Source: Bacillota bacterium
GTDB lineage: Bacteria; Bacillota; UBA4882; UBA8346
DNA length: 12,686 nt
Direction of reading: 5' to 3'
NCBI GenBank assembly: GCA_003501365.1
Contig: DNPP01000500.1
Coordinates: forward strand, 1 to 12,686
Positions 5,599 to 12,686 of this stretch are shown one piece after another (the stretch's first letter is position 1; every line of letters starts with the position of its first letter). Both the position numbers and the translations under genes were made by a program. The notes under the pieces were generated by a model that was not told the origin of the DNA, did not search any database, and was given only the letters and a program-made list of their open reading frames with translations.

Positions 5599-5668
5599 GT
5601 ATTGCATCCGAATTTGATATTAAAGCAAAAGTCATCTTTTTTATCGTTCACAAATTCGGATGCAATAC
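5599..5668. repeat. Perfect 18-bp inverted repeat with 34-base spacer
   Basis: GTATTGCATCCGAATTTG (5599-5616) recurs as its exact reverse complement at 5651-5668, with no mismatch. Arms of this length are well beyond chance for a 12.7-kb window. The pair lies between the end of the IS91-type transposase remnant and the AT-rich gene. It could be the terminal structure of a small mobile element, an IS91 oriIS-side hairpin, or a recombination or protein-binding site. The spacer is AT-rich and codes for nothing recognisable. Confidence 0.65.
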
Positions 5669-5685
5669 CGTTGAGTGAAGCCGCT

Positions 5686-5895
5686 TCAGCACAATATTTC
5701 ATGAGTAATCATTTTTCCTTGCCCACAAATAGGGCAGTTTTTAAAATCAATGCCGGTTAATTTACGCAATAAATCTTCCCAGCTTAGCTTGGTTTTCTGT
5801 TAGGCTTTATCAATAACCATTCTCAAAGACTCCCGGCATTCTTTCAGCTTAGTGCACTGGGCTCCGGTTACTGAGGATTCCATAGTGTCGAATGT
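5686..5895 (-). pseudogene. C-terminal remnant of an IS91-family transposase
   Basis: One minus-strand frame reads CTKLKECRESLRMVIDKA, an in-frame TAA (5800-5802), then KTKLSWEDLLRKLTGIDFKN, CPICGQGKMITHEILC and TGA (5686-5688). The 'KLKECRE ... W-E-D-L-L-R-K-L-T-G-I-D ... C-P-x-C-G-x-G-K-M' pattern is the C-terminal end of IS91/ISCR-type Y2 HUH transposases, including the last zinc-ribbon half. The catalytic tyrosines and HUH motif are missing: the frame is closed by TAA at 5896-5898 and nothing recognisable precedes it. The element is dead. IS91 elements move by rolling-circle transposition and can carry neighbouring genes, which fits the accessory cargo beside it. Confidence 0.75.
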
Positions 5896-6517
5896 TTATA
5901 AAGCTGGCCGGGAGAATATGCAATAGGAACCTTCGGATAAAAAATGATCTACGCTTAATTTGCCTGGATCAGTCTCTATAACTAACTTTTATCGTGGGTT
6001 AAAACCTAAATTTTCATAAAACGGAAAATGATTTGCGCGTGCACGCGAATTCACCGCCCAGAGCTGAAGTTGAACTGCAAGCTCTGTCAAAACCTCTGGG
6101 CTGTATGTTTAAAAATCAATCTCAACCCCATAAATGGGCTGGGAAATGCTTTGTAATAATTAATCAGGCTGGTTTTTTAATGTAGCCCCTTGCGGGGTTA
6201 AGACGGTTTATAGGCAAACAGCCCAGGGGATATGAGCGGGCGTAAATTTCCCACTCCTGCCCTGGGTGATGAAAGAACTGTCAATATAAGGTTCCTTAAC
6301 CTGATGACATTGGGTTAACATCGGTATGAAAACCTCACGTTTGAAGGATATGCTTTTTAATGATGCTTTTTGATATCAGTTTCAACCGATAAGCTTTACA
6401 ACAGCTATGGGTTGAAATACAATTTTAAATTTCTAGAAATTCGAATAACAAATTCGTTTAACACCGCGGATTAAGGACGAAGCATAAAAAGATCAATAAT
6501 TTTCTCTGACCGAGCCA
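5896..6517. other. Gene-free stretch with repeated complementary blocks
   Basis: No open frame here has a credible start and recognisable protein. The visible structure is a 12-bp perfect palindrome CGCGTGCACGCG (6036-6047), a short CCCC/GGGG hairpin near 6184-6198 and the CCCAGAG/CCCAGGG blocks at 6056-6267. It is probably intergenic DNA plus debris from the neighbouring transposable element. Confidence 0.5.
6056..6267. repeat. Cluster of mutually complementary CCCAGAG/CCCAGGG segments
   Basis: GCCCAGAG (6056-6063) pairs with CTCTGGGC (6094-6101). The overlapping CAGAGCT (6059-6065) pairs instead with AGCTCTG (6080-6086), so the two helices exclude each other. CTGGGCTGT after 6096 is complementary to ACAGCCCAG near 6218-6226, and GCCCAGGG (6221-6228) pairs with CCCTGGGT (6260-6267) apart from one wobble. 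This could be a degenerate IS end or a switching RNA. No gene is positioned to be controlled by it. Confidence 0.35.
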
Positions 6518-6551
6518 ATAAAAAAAGGGCCTCCATGTATTTTGGAGACCC
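6518..6551 (-). terminator. Strong Rho-independent terminator of the sugar operon
   Basis: Read on the minus strand, GGGTCTCC (6544-6551) pairs with GGAGGCCC (6527-6534) over 8 bp with one G-U, around a 9-base loop, and is followed directly by a T7 run. It lies 27 bases after the stop codon of the GH31 gene and ends the operon. Confidence 0.9.
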
Positions 6552-6578
6552 GGATAACTTTTGCCAGTACGAAATCCT

Positions 6579-8582
6579 CTAAACCTTAATGACCAGTTTT
6601 GAATCATCCTTAAGAAACAAAGGTATTACTTGCAACGGAGCATCGTATTCGATAAATTGTCCTCCGGGGTATGTTTTCCCGGAATTGACATCCCGCCATT
6701 TTGCGCCTACCGGCAAGTACACCTTACGGGTCCTCACTCCTTCATAAAGAACCGGCGCAACCAAAATATCCGGGCCGAACATAAATTGATCTTCGATATT
6801 CCACACCTCCCTATCCTCTGGGAAATCATAGAACAGGGGCCGCATCGGTGGAGTACCTTTCCGATGGGCTTCCTCCATTATTTGGCTGATATAAGGGCGA
6901 AGCCGTTCCCGAAGCAAAAGATATTTTACAAGTATATCATAGGCCTCTTCTCCGTAGCTCCAGACTTCATTTCCCGCGCCGCTAGAGCATAAACCGCCGC
7001 CACTGGTTCCCAGAGGTTTCGAATGGGGTTCCCTATCGCCATGCAGGCGAAATACCGGGCAGAAAACGGCATACTCAAACCAACGAATCATACATTCCCG
7101 GAAAGAAGGATCCTCGGGATTGCCGCCGTGAAACCCTCCGATATCCGTTGTCCACCAGGGAATACCTGCGATACCCATATTTAAGCCCGCCTTGAGCTGA
7201 TTCCGGAGCGAAGTGAAACTGGAATCAATGTCCCCGGACCAAACCAGGGCTCCGTACCGTTGGCTTCCCGCCCAAGCACAACGAAGCAAGTTGATCACAT
7301 TCTTTTGACCGGACTTTGTCATCCCGTCAAAGAAGGTTTTGGCATACATCACCGGATAAATATTTCCCACTTCCAAATCGGTTCCCCTATAGTAACGGTA
7401 GTTATCGTAGTCATAAACCGTATATTCCGGTTCCGCCTCATCCAGCCAAAAAATCTTGACTCCTTTATCGTAATAGTTTTCTTTCGCTTTTTGCCATACA
7501 AACTCACGCGCTTTAGGATTGGTGGCGTCATAGAAAACAGTTTGCCCCAAGAAATCCATGCTGACGCGAATACCGCGTTCCGTCCTGACCAAATAACCCT
7601 TTTGCACCATTTCCGGATAATTTTCGCTGGTTTTATCCACCGTCGGCCAGATAGAAACCATCAACTCAATACCCATCTCTTTAAGTTCACGGATCATCCC
7701 TTCCGGGTCGGGCCAATAGTCCAAGTCAAATTTCCATTCCCCTTGTTTGGGCCAATGGAAGAAATCAATAACAATTACCGAAATAGGGAGATTCCGGCGT
7801 TTATATTCCCGTGCGACTTCCAGAAGCTCTTCTTGCGTTTGGTAGCGTAATTTGCATTGCCAAAATCCCATGGCATAATCCGGCATCATGGGAACGGTCC
7901 CGGTGGCCCGGGCATAATTCTCCTCAATTTCCGCCGGCGAGTCCCCGGCGGTAATCCAATAATCCAACTGTTGGGTGGAACAGGCCATCCATTCGGTAAT
8001 GTTTTTGCCGAAAGTCACCTGCCCGATGGCAGGATTGTTCCACAGAAAACCGTAGCCCAGACCGGATAAAGCAAAGGGAACAGTGGCTTGTGAATTACGT
8101 TGAGCCAACTCCAACGTGCAATTTTTTAGATCCAGGAACGGTTGTTGATATTGGCCCATTCCGAAAAGTTTCTCCTGTGGATTGGACTCAAAACGTACCG
8201 TAAGTTGATAATTGCCACCGGGAATCGCCTTAAATTGACGGGCTTCGATCTCCAAGGCGCTGCAGAATTCCTGAATGTCATTGCGGTTCCTGACATACTC
8301 CTCTAACAGGGTTTCACCTTTCCGGTTGGAAAAAATAATCTTCCCGCCGCCCGAGATATCCACCCGAAGCTTGCCGTTTACCAGCGAAGCTTTCCGGCCA
8401 TTGATTGAAATCTGAACATCACAAGCTTTGGGCGGCAATAACGCCCAGTCTTCATCCTGCATCGCAGCAAGATGGGTAGCTCTAATCCGCAGGCTATTAT
8501 CACCCCACGGTTCTACCCATAATTTCTGAGCATCGTATTCACAGATCAAACGATTGCCGTCCGTCCGAAAAATAAAATCCAT
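6579..8582 (-). CDS. Glycoside hydrolase family 31 (alpha-glucosidase/alpha-xylosidase type)
   Basis: This 667-residue intracellular enzyme has no signal peptide. An N-terminal beta-sandwich (about 1-225) precedes a (beta/alpha)8 barrel (about 230-560) and C-terminal beta domains. The nucleophile motif KIFWLDEAEPE places the catalytic Asp at D381. The acid/base lies in ALVWSGDIDSS at D451, after AWAGSQRYG. PDYAMGFWQCKLRYQTQEEL (about 234-253) opens the barrel, with VIDFFHWP at the usual active-site strand. GH31 enzymes retain configuration and cleave alpha-linked residues from non-reducing ends; the LDEAEPE form occurs in alpha-xylosidase/alpha-glucosidase-like members, and exact specificity cannot be read. 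Start ATG 8582 has AAAGGAGAGG 6 bases upstream. It is the last gene of the transporter operon and probably acts on the imported sugar. Confidence 0.93.
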   Translation of the reverse strand: MDFIFRTDGNRLICEYDAQKLWVEPWGDNSLRIRATHLAAMQDEDWALLPPKACDVQISINGRKASLVNGKLRVDISGGGKIIFSNRKGETLLEEYVRNRNDIQEFCSALEIEARQFKAIPGGNYQLTVRFESNPQEKLFGMGQYQQPFLDLKNCTLELAQRNSQATVPFALSGLGYGFLWNNPAIGQVTFGKNITEWMACSTQQLDYWITAGDSPAEIEENYARATGTVPMMPDYAMGFWQCKLRYQTQEELLEVAREYKRRNLPISVIVIDFFHWPKQGEWKFDLDYWPDPEGMIRELKEMGIELMVSIWPTVDKTSENYPEMVQKGYLVRTERGIRVSMDFLGQTVFYDATNPKAREFVWQKAKENYYDKGVKIFWLDEAEPEYTVYDYDNYRYYRGTDLEVGNIYPVMYAKTFFDGMTKSGQKNVINLLRCAWAGSQRYGALVWSGDIDSSFTSLRNQLKAGLNMGIAGIPWWTTDIGGFHGGNPEDPSFRECMIRWFEYAVFCPVFRLHGDREPHSKPLGTSGGGLCSSGAGNEVWSYGEEAYDILVKYLLLRERLRPYISQIMEEAHRKGTPPMRPLFYDFPEDREVWNIEDQFMFGPDILVAPVLYEGVRTRKVYLPVGAKWRDVNSGKTYPGGQFIEYDAPLQVIPLFLKDDSKLVIKV

Positions 8583-8632
8583 TGAGATCCTCTCCTTTGC
8601 GTAAGCTACAATAACATTTACTTTTCTAGCCG

Positions 8633-9475
8633 TCAGCCCTTGACCGCGCCACTGGTCAATCCGCTAATGATATACTTTTGCATGAAAATAAAAATCATCA
8701 CCACCGGAAATACGGTTAAGGCTCCAAAAGCCATGACCCGGTTCCAGGAAACCCCATATTGCCCTATGAAGTTATATATTCCGGCAGTCATCGGCATTAA
8801 ATTCGGTTGATTCATAAATGTATTGGCATAAATCAAATCACCCCAGGCAAAAAGAAAAGAAAAAATCGCTATGACGATCACTCCCGGACGGGCAATAGGC
8901 AGCATAATTTTCCAAAAAGCGCTAAAAGCATTACATCCGTCAACCCTAGCCGAATCGTCCAGTTCTTTCGGAATGGATAAAAAGTAGGTCCGTAACATCA
9001 AAACCGAAAAAGGAATTCCCAAGGTCGCATCGGCGATAATCGGCCCGCAATACGTGTTAAAAAATTGCATTTTGTTAAAAATGATAAATAACGGTGTCAG
9101 GATTAAGGTAGCCGGCAACATTTGGGTGATTAAAAAGGATAAGATCAGAACTTTTCGGCCCCGGAAATTAAAGCGGGCCAGTCCGTAAGCGGCCATTACA
9201 GATAGTATCAAGCTGATTAGCATCGCGAATAACGAGATCACGCAACTGTTCAAAAATGAACGGAGCATGTTATATTGGCCTGTAAATTGATCGACATAAG
9301 GCGCCAAATATAAGTGGGACGGCAATAATGTAGGGGGAGATTTAAAAATCTCTGCTTCCATTTTAAATGAGCTTGACAATAACCAAAACAAAGGAAATAA
9401 GAAGACAATGGCAATGATTAGACTAAACACATTTTGATAAACCATTGCATGTTGAGATTGCTTACGGCTTTTCAT
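8633..9475 (-). CDS. Sugar ABC transporter permease, MalG type
   Basis: This 280-residue inner-membrane protein has six predicted transmembrane segments, the first near 15-36 and the last near 250-272. The cytoplasmic EAA loop ELDDSARVDGCNAFSAFWKI followed by MLPIARPG (171-198) is the docking site for the ATPase. It ends in the usual GAVKG tail of CUT1 family permeases. It pairs with the MalF-type permease: the upstream stop TAG and this ATG are one base apart, and the GGAGA ribosome binding site lies within the end of the upstream gene, so translation is coupled. No ATPase gene is nearby. CUT1 systems in Firmicutes often share an MsmX-type ATPase (family knowledge). The GH31 gene follows after 50 bases. 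Confidence 0.95.
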   Translation of the reverse strand: MKSRKQSQHAMVYQNVFSLIIAIVFLFPLFWLLSSSFKMEAEIFKSPPTLLPSHLYLAPYVDQFTGQYNMLRSFLNSCVISLFAMLISLILSVMAAYGLARFNFRGRKVLILSFLITQMLPATLILTPLFIIFNKMQFFNTYCGPIIADATLGIPFSVLMLRTYFLSIPKELDDSARVDGCNAFSAFWKIMLPIARPGVIVIAIFSFLFAWGDLIYANTFMNQPNLMPMTAGIYNFIGQYGVSWNRVMAFGALTVFPVVMIFIFMQKYIISGLTSGAVKG

Positions 9476-9476
9476 G

Positions 9477-10370
9477 CTACATCGTCTCCTCTTTGTTAAT
9501 TGATCGTAAATAACCTAAACTTACGATAAAAAGTATCACAAATAAGATATTGGCCACAGCGGCCCCTTTGCTAAAGCTGAATTCGGTAAACGACAACCGG
9601 TACGAGAAGGTTGAAAGGACTTCGGTAGCGTTCACCGGCCCCCCTTTAGTCATTACATACACTAAATCGAATACCTTAAAAGTATAAATGAATCCCAAAA
9701 TCAACACCGATTGGATCGCCGGTTTTAACAGAGGAACGGTTATATGGATGAATTGTTGCCGCCTATCGGCCCCGTCGATACTGGCGCTCTCATAGACATC
9801 CCGGGGGATGGTGCTTAACCCGGTAATCAAAAGAATCATATTAAAAGGAATCCCAATCCATATATTGGTGATGATTAACGCCCACAAAGCCGTTACAGGT
9901 TGCAACAACCATTCAATCGGTTGATGCAACAGATGGGTTCCGATTAGAAATTCATTAATTATCCCGCCATTGGTGCTAAAAATAAACTTAAAAATCAGCC
10001 CGGTAATCGTCACCGGCATTAACCAGGCCACCATCATCAATCCCCGGATACTTTTGGCCAACCGGAACGATTTGTTGAAAAAGATGGCCAGCGCAAATCC
10101 AATTGTAAATTGAAAAGCAATACAGGCAACCGTGTAATAAAGGGTGTTAATGACGGTAGTCCTCAACACCGGATCGGCCATGAGTTGAATGTAATTGCGG
10201 AAGCTGGTCCATTCCTTGACCGGATTATTAAAAGTCATCACGCTTACATCCTGAAAACTCAAAATCAGGTTATAAATAATCGGATACCCGATAAAGACCA
10301 TCATAAAAAGCAAGGCCGGTAAAACAAATAGAAAACCGATTGATTGCCCTTTTTGAATGGTATATTTCAT
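9477..10370 (-). CDS. Sugar ABC transporter permease, MalF type
   Basis: The protein is 297 residues from ATG 10370 and predicted to have six transmembrane segments. The EAA loop VYESASIDGADRRQQFIHIT followed by VPLLKP lies at about 193-217. MTKGGPVNATEVLSTFSYRL near the C-terminal third is typical of MsmF/MalF-type CUT1 permeases, which form the channel half opposite MalG. The frame also begins at GTG 10379, but GGGCGGTGAT lies 4 bases before ATG 10370 and overlaps that GTG, so the internal ATG is the better start. The gene follows the binding-protein gene after a gap of about 150 bases that contains a stem-loop. Confidence 0.95.
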   Translation of the reverse strand: MKYTIQKGQSIGFLFVLPALLFMMVFIGYPIIYNLILSFQDVSVMTFNNPVKEWTSFRNYIQLMADPVLRTTVINTLYYTVACIAFQFTIGFALAIFFNKSFRLAKSIRGLMMVAWLMPVTITGLIFKFIFSTNGGIINEFLIGTHLLHQPIEWLLQPVTALWALIITNIWIGIPFNMILLITGLSTIPRDVYESASIDGADRRQQFIHITVPLLKPAIQSVLILGFIYTFKVFDLVYVMTKGGPVNATEVLSTFSYRLSFTEFSFSKGAAVANILFVILFIVSLGYLRSINKEETM

Positions 10371-10456
10371 TCTTATCACCGCCCTAATGCTGCATTAAAC
10401 CTCGTAGTTCTTAATTTTAAATGATTTTGAAGTTCCTTGCCGGATTCATGGTAAAT

Positions 10457-10490
10457 AAATTGGAGTACATGTCGCCACATACTCCAATTT
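10457..10490 (-). promoter_or_regulatory. Intercistronic stem-loop after the binding-protein gene
   Basis: A perfect 11-bp stem (AAATTGGAGTA/TACTCCAATTT, 10457-10467 with 10480-10490) has a 12-base loop. It lies about 30 bases after the stop of the binding-protein gene and is followed on the minus strand by an interrupted T-rich tract. In such operons stem-loops here partly terminate or protect the upstream message, giving more binding protein than permease. That role is inferred from position. Confidence 0.6.
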
Positions 10491-10519
10491 TTCCGTTCCG
10501 TCTTCCAACCACAAATTAA

Positions 10520-11722
10520 TTATTTCAAAACTTCCGCCACTTTACCCTGCGCATCTTTGGCCGCTTGGGCAGGAGTTTTAGCTCCCGTCAAAACTTCTTG
10601 AAGCGCAGTCGACATCGCATTGGAAATTTCCGGCCATTTGGGATGCGGGCCTCGTGGCATGGCATATTTCATCTCATCCATAAAGACTTGCATAATTGGA
10701 TCCTCCGTCCAAGCCTTATCGGCCGCCACATCTTGGCGAGGAGGAAACATATTATACCTTAATTCATATTCTTTAACGATTTTAGGATCAGCGGCAAACT
10801 CTAAAAATTTACAGGCTGCCTTGACATTATTCCCTTTGACGACACCCAGGTTCTCTCCGCCAAGCACGGAAGAATATATCTTATCTTTCGGGATCTTAAC
10901 AACACTCCACTTCATATCCGGGGCATCGCTTTTAACAGCCGGAATATTCCAAGGACCATTGACCATCATAGCCAGTTTCCCGGCGGCAAATTGTTTCTCA
11001 ACATCGGCTTGAGACCAGTTGATCACTTCTTTGGGCATGGAACCGTCTTTGACAAGATTATTTAAAATCGCGAAAGAACCAATTGCTTGTTTGCTGTCCA
11101 GCTTATCAATTTTGGCGCCGGAAGAAAGCAGCCAGGGTAAGAATTGGAAAGTACCCTCCTCGGATTTTACCGCTGAGATTCCGAGTCCATAGACACCGTT
11201 ACCTGATAATTTTTTAGCTGCGGCCCGTAATTCAGTCCAGGTCGTCGGCGGGTTTACTCCGGCTTTTTTAAGCATATCGATATTGTAAAAAAGAGCTAAA
11301 CAATTGCTGGTAAAAGGAATTCCATAACATTTCCCGTTTAACGTCACAGATTTCCAAGGCCCCGGGAAAAATTGTTTCGACCATTTTGAAACGTAAGGAG
11401 TCACATCGGCAAAAAGACCCATTTGGGCGTATGCGGCATGATCCGGATTATCGATAACCACCAAATCCGGTAATTTACCGGCTGCCATGCCAATTGAAAG
11501 TTGTTTCTTAAAATCGGCGAATGGAACATAAACATGGGATACCTCAATGTCAGGCTGTGATTTATTAAAGGTTTCGCAAATCCAATCGAAAGTCTCCAGT
11601 TGGGACTTGCCTTCCATATAAGACCAAAGTACCAGTTTGGTCTTGGCCGAGGCCGCTCCACTTAATGCAAAGATGGCAATAAGTATAACGGTCACCATTA
11701 CAAGCAAAACGCTTTTTTTCAT
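10520..11722 (-). CDS. Extracellular sugar-binding protein of an ABC transporter (family 1)
   Basis: The protein is 400 residues from ATG 11722. An MKKSVLLV signal with a hydrophobic core (5-20) ends in SGAASA-KT, a signal peptidase I site after residue 26. No lipobox cysteine is present, although the family is usually lipid-anchored in Gram-positives. The mature part begins KTKLVLWSYMEG and shows the family 1 pattern: ETFDWICETFNKSQPDIEVS, KLPDLVVIDNPDHAAY, TWTELRAAAKKL and EKQFAAGKLAMMVNGPWNIP. It captures an oligosaccharide and delivers it to the two permeases encoded next. A GGGAGG ribosome binding site lies 7 bases before ATG 11722. The frame extends to 11773, but those 17 codons have no such site and do not look like a signal peptide. 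Confidence 0.95.
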   Translation of the reverse strand: MKKSVLLVMVTVILIAIFALSGAASAKTKLVLWSYMEGKSQLETFDWICETFNKSQPDIEVSHVYVPFADFKKQLSIGMAAGKLPDLVVIDNPDHAAYAQMGLFADVTPYVSKWSKQFFPGPWKSVTLNGKCYGIPFTSNCLALFYNIDMLKKAGVNPPTTWTELRAAAKKLSGNGVYGLGISAVKSEEGTFQFLPWLLSSGAKIDKLDSKQAIGSFAILNNLVKDGSMPKEVINWSQADVEKQFAAGKLAMMVNGPWNIPAVKSDAPDMKWSVVKIPKDKIYSSVLGGENLGVVKGNNVKAACKFLEFAADPKIVKEYELRYNMFPPRQDVAADKAWTEDPIMQVFMDEMKYAMPRGPHPKWPEISNAMSTALQEVLTGAKTPAQAAKDAQGKVAEVLK

Positions 11723-11784
11723 TGATATCCTCCCTAGATTAACGTTTAATTTCCAAACTGAACAGGCGCGCACCTTTCTCTTTT

Positions 11785-11812
11785 AATATAAGTGATTATG
11801 GCGCCTTGCGAA
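11785..11812 (-). promoter_or_regulatory. Possible promoter of the transporter operon
   Basis: On the minus strand TTCGCA (11807-11812) and TATATT (11785-11790) are 16 bases apart, in the 143-base gap between regulator and binding-protein gene. The boxes are weak (4 and 5 of 6 matches), as expected for an activator-dependent promoter. The leader would be about 55 bases. A small palindrome ATTAA-ACG-TTAAT (11738-11750) lies between it and the start codon. No terminator is seen after the regulator, so read-through is also possible. Confidence 0.3.
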
Positions 11813-11865
11813 ATTCTAAATTTGTAAAGAAGGTGTAAAAATGTAATGTCATTTAATTTAAATAT

Positions 11866-12686
11866 TCAACTATGCTCCGAAAGATATTTTTGGTATTCAC
11901 CGGCCGGGACGCCGGTTACTTCCTTGAAAACACGACAGAAATACTTAGGATCCAGATAGCCTACTTTTTCAGCGATTTCATAAATTTTAAGTTCGGTATC
12001 CGTCAACAGCTCTTTAGCTTTATTAATCCGGTAATTCTTAAGATAAGCTGTAAAGCTTTGGCCTACTTCTTTATAAAACAACATGCTTAAGTATTCCGGA
12101 GTGATATGAAGCCTCTCTGCGATTCCTTCCCGGGAAATACCGGTTTGATAATTTTCGGCAATTATTTTAAGCGCTCGAATGACCGGTAAACTATAAACGG
12201 CTTGGGTATCATTTCCATTTAAACATAAATTCTTTTGCAAATCCCGTAAAACGGTTTCCAATTGATCCATGGTAATGGCGCTTAAAGTTTGTTTCATAAT
12301 TTCCTGTTGTTTAAGGCGCTTAAACAGATCCAAATCCGTCTCTTTGACGGCGTTTGTGATAGCGGATGTAAACTGTACAAAAGCCGCGACAATTTGATCC
12401 GGATAATATTTCCCCTGAGTCCACCAACGTAAAAAGTTCTCAAAAATCCCCGCCAGATTCTGAAAATGCCGGCGGGATACTTCGGCAACCGCTTGCCTTT
12501 CAATTTCGGCCGGATAAATAATGAACTCAACGTCCAACCCGGCAATAGCCGATTGAGTAATCATCTTATCCTTACCCAATAGTAAAGCCCATTTAAACAT
12601 TTCACTCAGCTGCTGGAGTTTGGTAGGCAACTCTTCCAGTAAATCGACGGCAATCCATCCCATCACCAAATTGGGGAAATCGCGGC
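11866..12686 (-). CDS. AraC-family regulator, YesN-like, cut by the window edge
   Basis: Only the C-terminal ~272 residues are inside the window. The frame remains open to base 12686 with no required start, so the N-terminus lies outside. The last ~100 residues are a two-helix-turn-helix AraC/XylS domain: ISREGIAERLHITPEYLSML is the first HTH and IYEIAEKVGYLDPKYFCRVF the second, ending in FKEVTGVPAGEYQKYL. The helical middle region (FQNLAGIFENFLRWWTQGKY, VQFTSAITNAVKETD) resembles the linker of YesN-type response regulators, so an N-terminal receiver may lie beyond the edge; a sensor kinase partner is not visible. It is upstream of and co-directional with the sugar transporter operon and is its likely activator. 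TTG 12667-12669 and ATG 12661-12663 are internal codons, not convincing starts. Confidence 0.85.
   Translation of the reverse strand, partial: RDFPNLVMGWIAVDLLEELPTKLQQLSEMFKWALLLGKDKMITQSAIAGLDVEFIIYPAEIERQAVAEVSRRHFQNLAGIFENFLRWWTQGKYYPDQIVAAFVQFTSAITNAVKETDLDLFKRLKQQEIMKQTLSAITMDQLETVLRDLQKNLCLNGNDTQAVYSLPVIRALKIIAENYQTGISREGIAERLHITPEYLSMLFYKEVGQSFTAYLKNYRINKAKELLTDTELKIYEIAEKVGYLDPKYFCRVFKEVTGVPAGEYQKYLSEHS

Noticed and set aside
7260..7850. 196-codon plus-strand open frame
   Set aside because: It is antisense to the strongly supported GH31 gene, and its His/Arg/Phe-rich composition is typical of a shadow of a real reading frame.
1..12686. CRISPR arrays, tRNA or rRNA genes
   Set aside because: No regularly spaced direct repeats, no tRNA cloverleaf with a TTCRANNC loop and no rRNA-like sequence were seen on either strand.

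Overview
The window looks like a chromosomal stretch of a Firmicutes-type bacterium. The evidence is strong AGGAGG-like ribosome binding sites, ATG/GTG/TTG starts, classic TTGACA/TATAAT-like promoters, Rho-independent terminators, a DivIC/FtsB-like septum protein and a YwfO/YwgA-like gene pair. The genus cannot be read from this sequence. The sugar-binding protein has a signal peptidase I type signal and no lipobox cysteine, which would fit a diderm or S-layered Firmicute but does not prove it. All supported genes are on the minus strand.

Layout by increasing coordinate. (1) 1-1024: a two-gene unit, a small sigma-region-4/LuxR-like helix-turn-helix protein (725-961) followed by a septum-formation-initiator protein (279-719). 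It has a promoter with an 11-bp tandem repeat at the transcription start and a terminator at 175-205. (2) 1025-1485: no gene, but a striking ~183-bp imperfect inverted repeat (1141-1323) whose arms match without any indel, followed by a bidirectional terminator (1359-1386). (3) 1486-3399: a promoter-driven pair, an HD-domain phosphohydrolase (YwfO/SAMHD1-like) and a YwgA-like protein. (4) 3431-5895: a graveyard of accessory DNA. It holds the C-terminal nuclease end of a type III restriction subunit, an orphan ParE/RelE-type antitoxin whose toxin was lost at its start codon, a probable group II intron fragment, an AT-rich gene of unknown function that may be a truncated HEPN-type protein, a perfect 18-bp inverted repeat, and the zinc-ribbon end of an IS91-family transposase. 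(5) 5896-6517: gene-free DNA with several complementary CCCAGAG/CCCAGGG blocks. (6) 6518-12686: a carbohydrate-use operon read right to left: AraC/YesN-type regulator (cut by the window edge), sugar-binding protein, two ABC permeases, GH31 glycosidase and a strong terminator. It carries no ATPase gene, so a shared MsmX-type ATPase elsewhere is likely.

In the sugar operon the regulator probably senses the carbohydrate state, the binding protein and permeases import an oligosaccharide, and the intracellular GH31 enzyme cleaves its alpha-linked non-reducing end. An intercistronic stem-loop after the binding-protein gene probably raises its expression above that of the permeases. I did not find a convincing complete new multi-gene system. 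The best candidates for something undescribed are the 1141-1323 rod-like inverted repeat and the AT-rich 4538-5524 gene.
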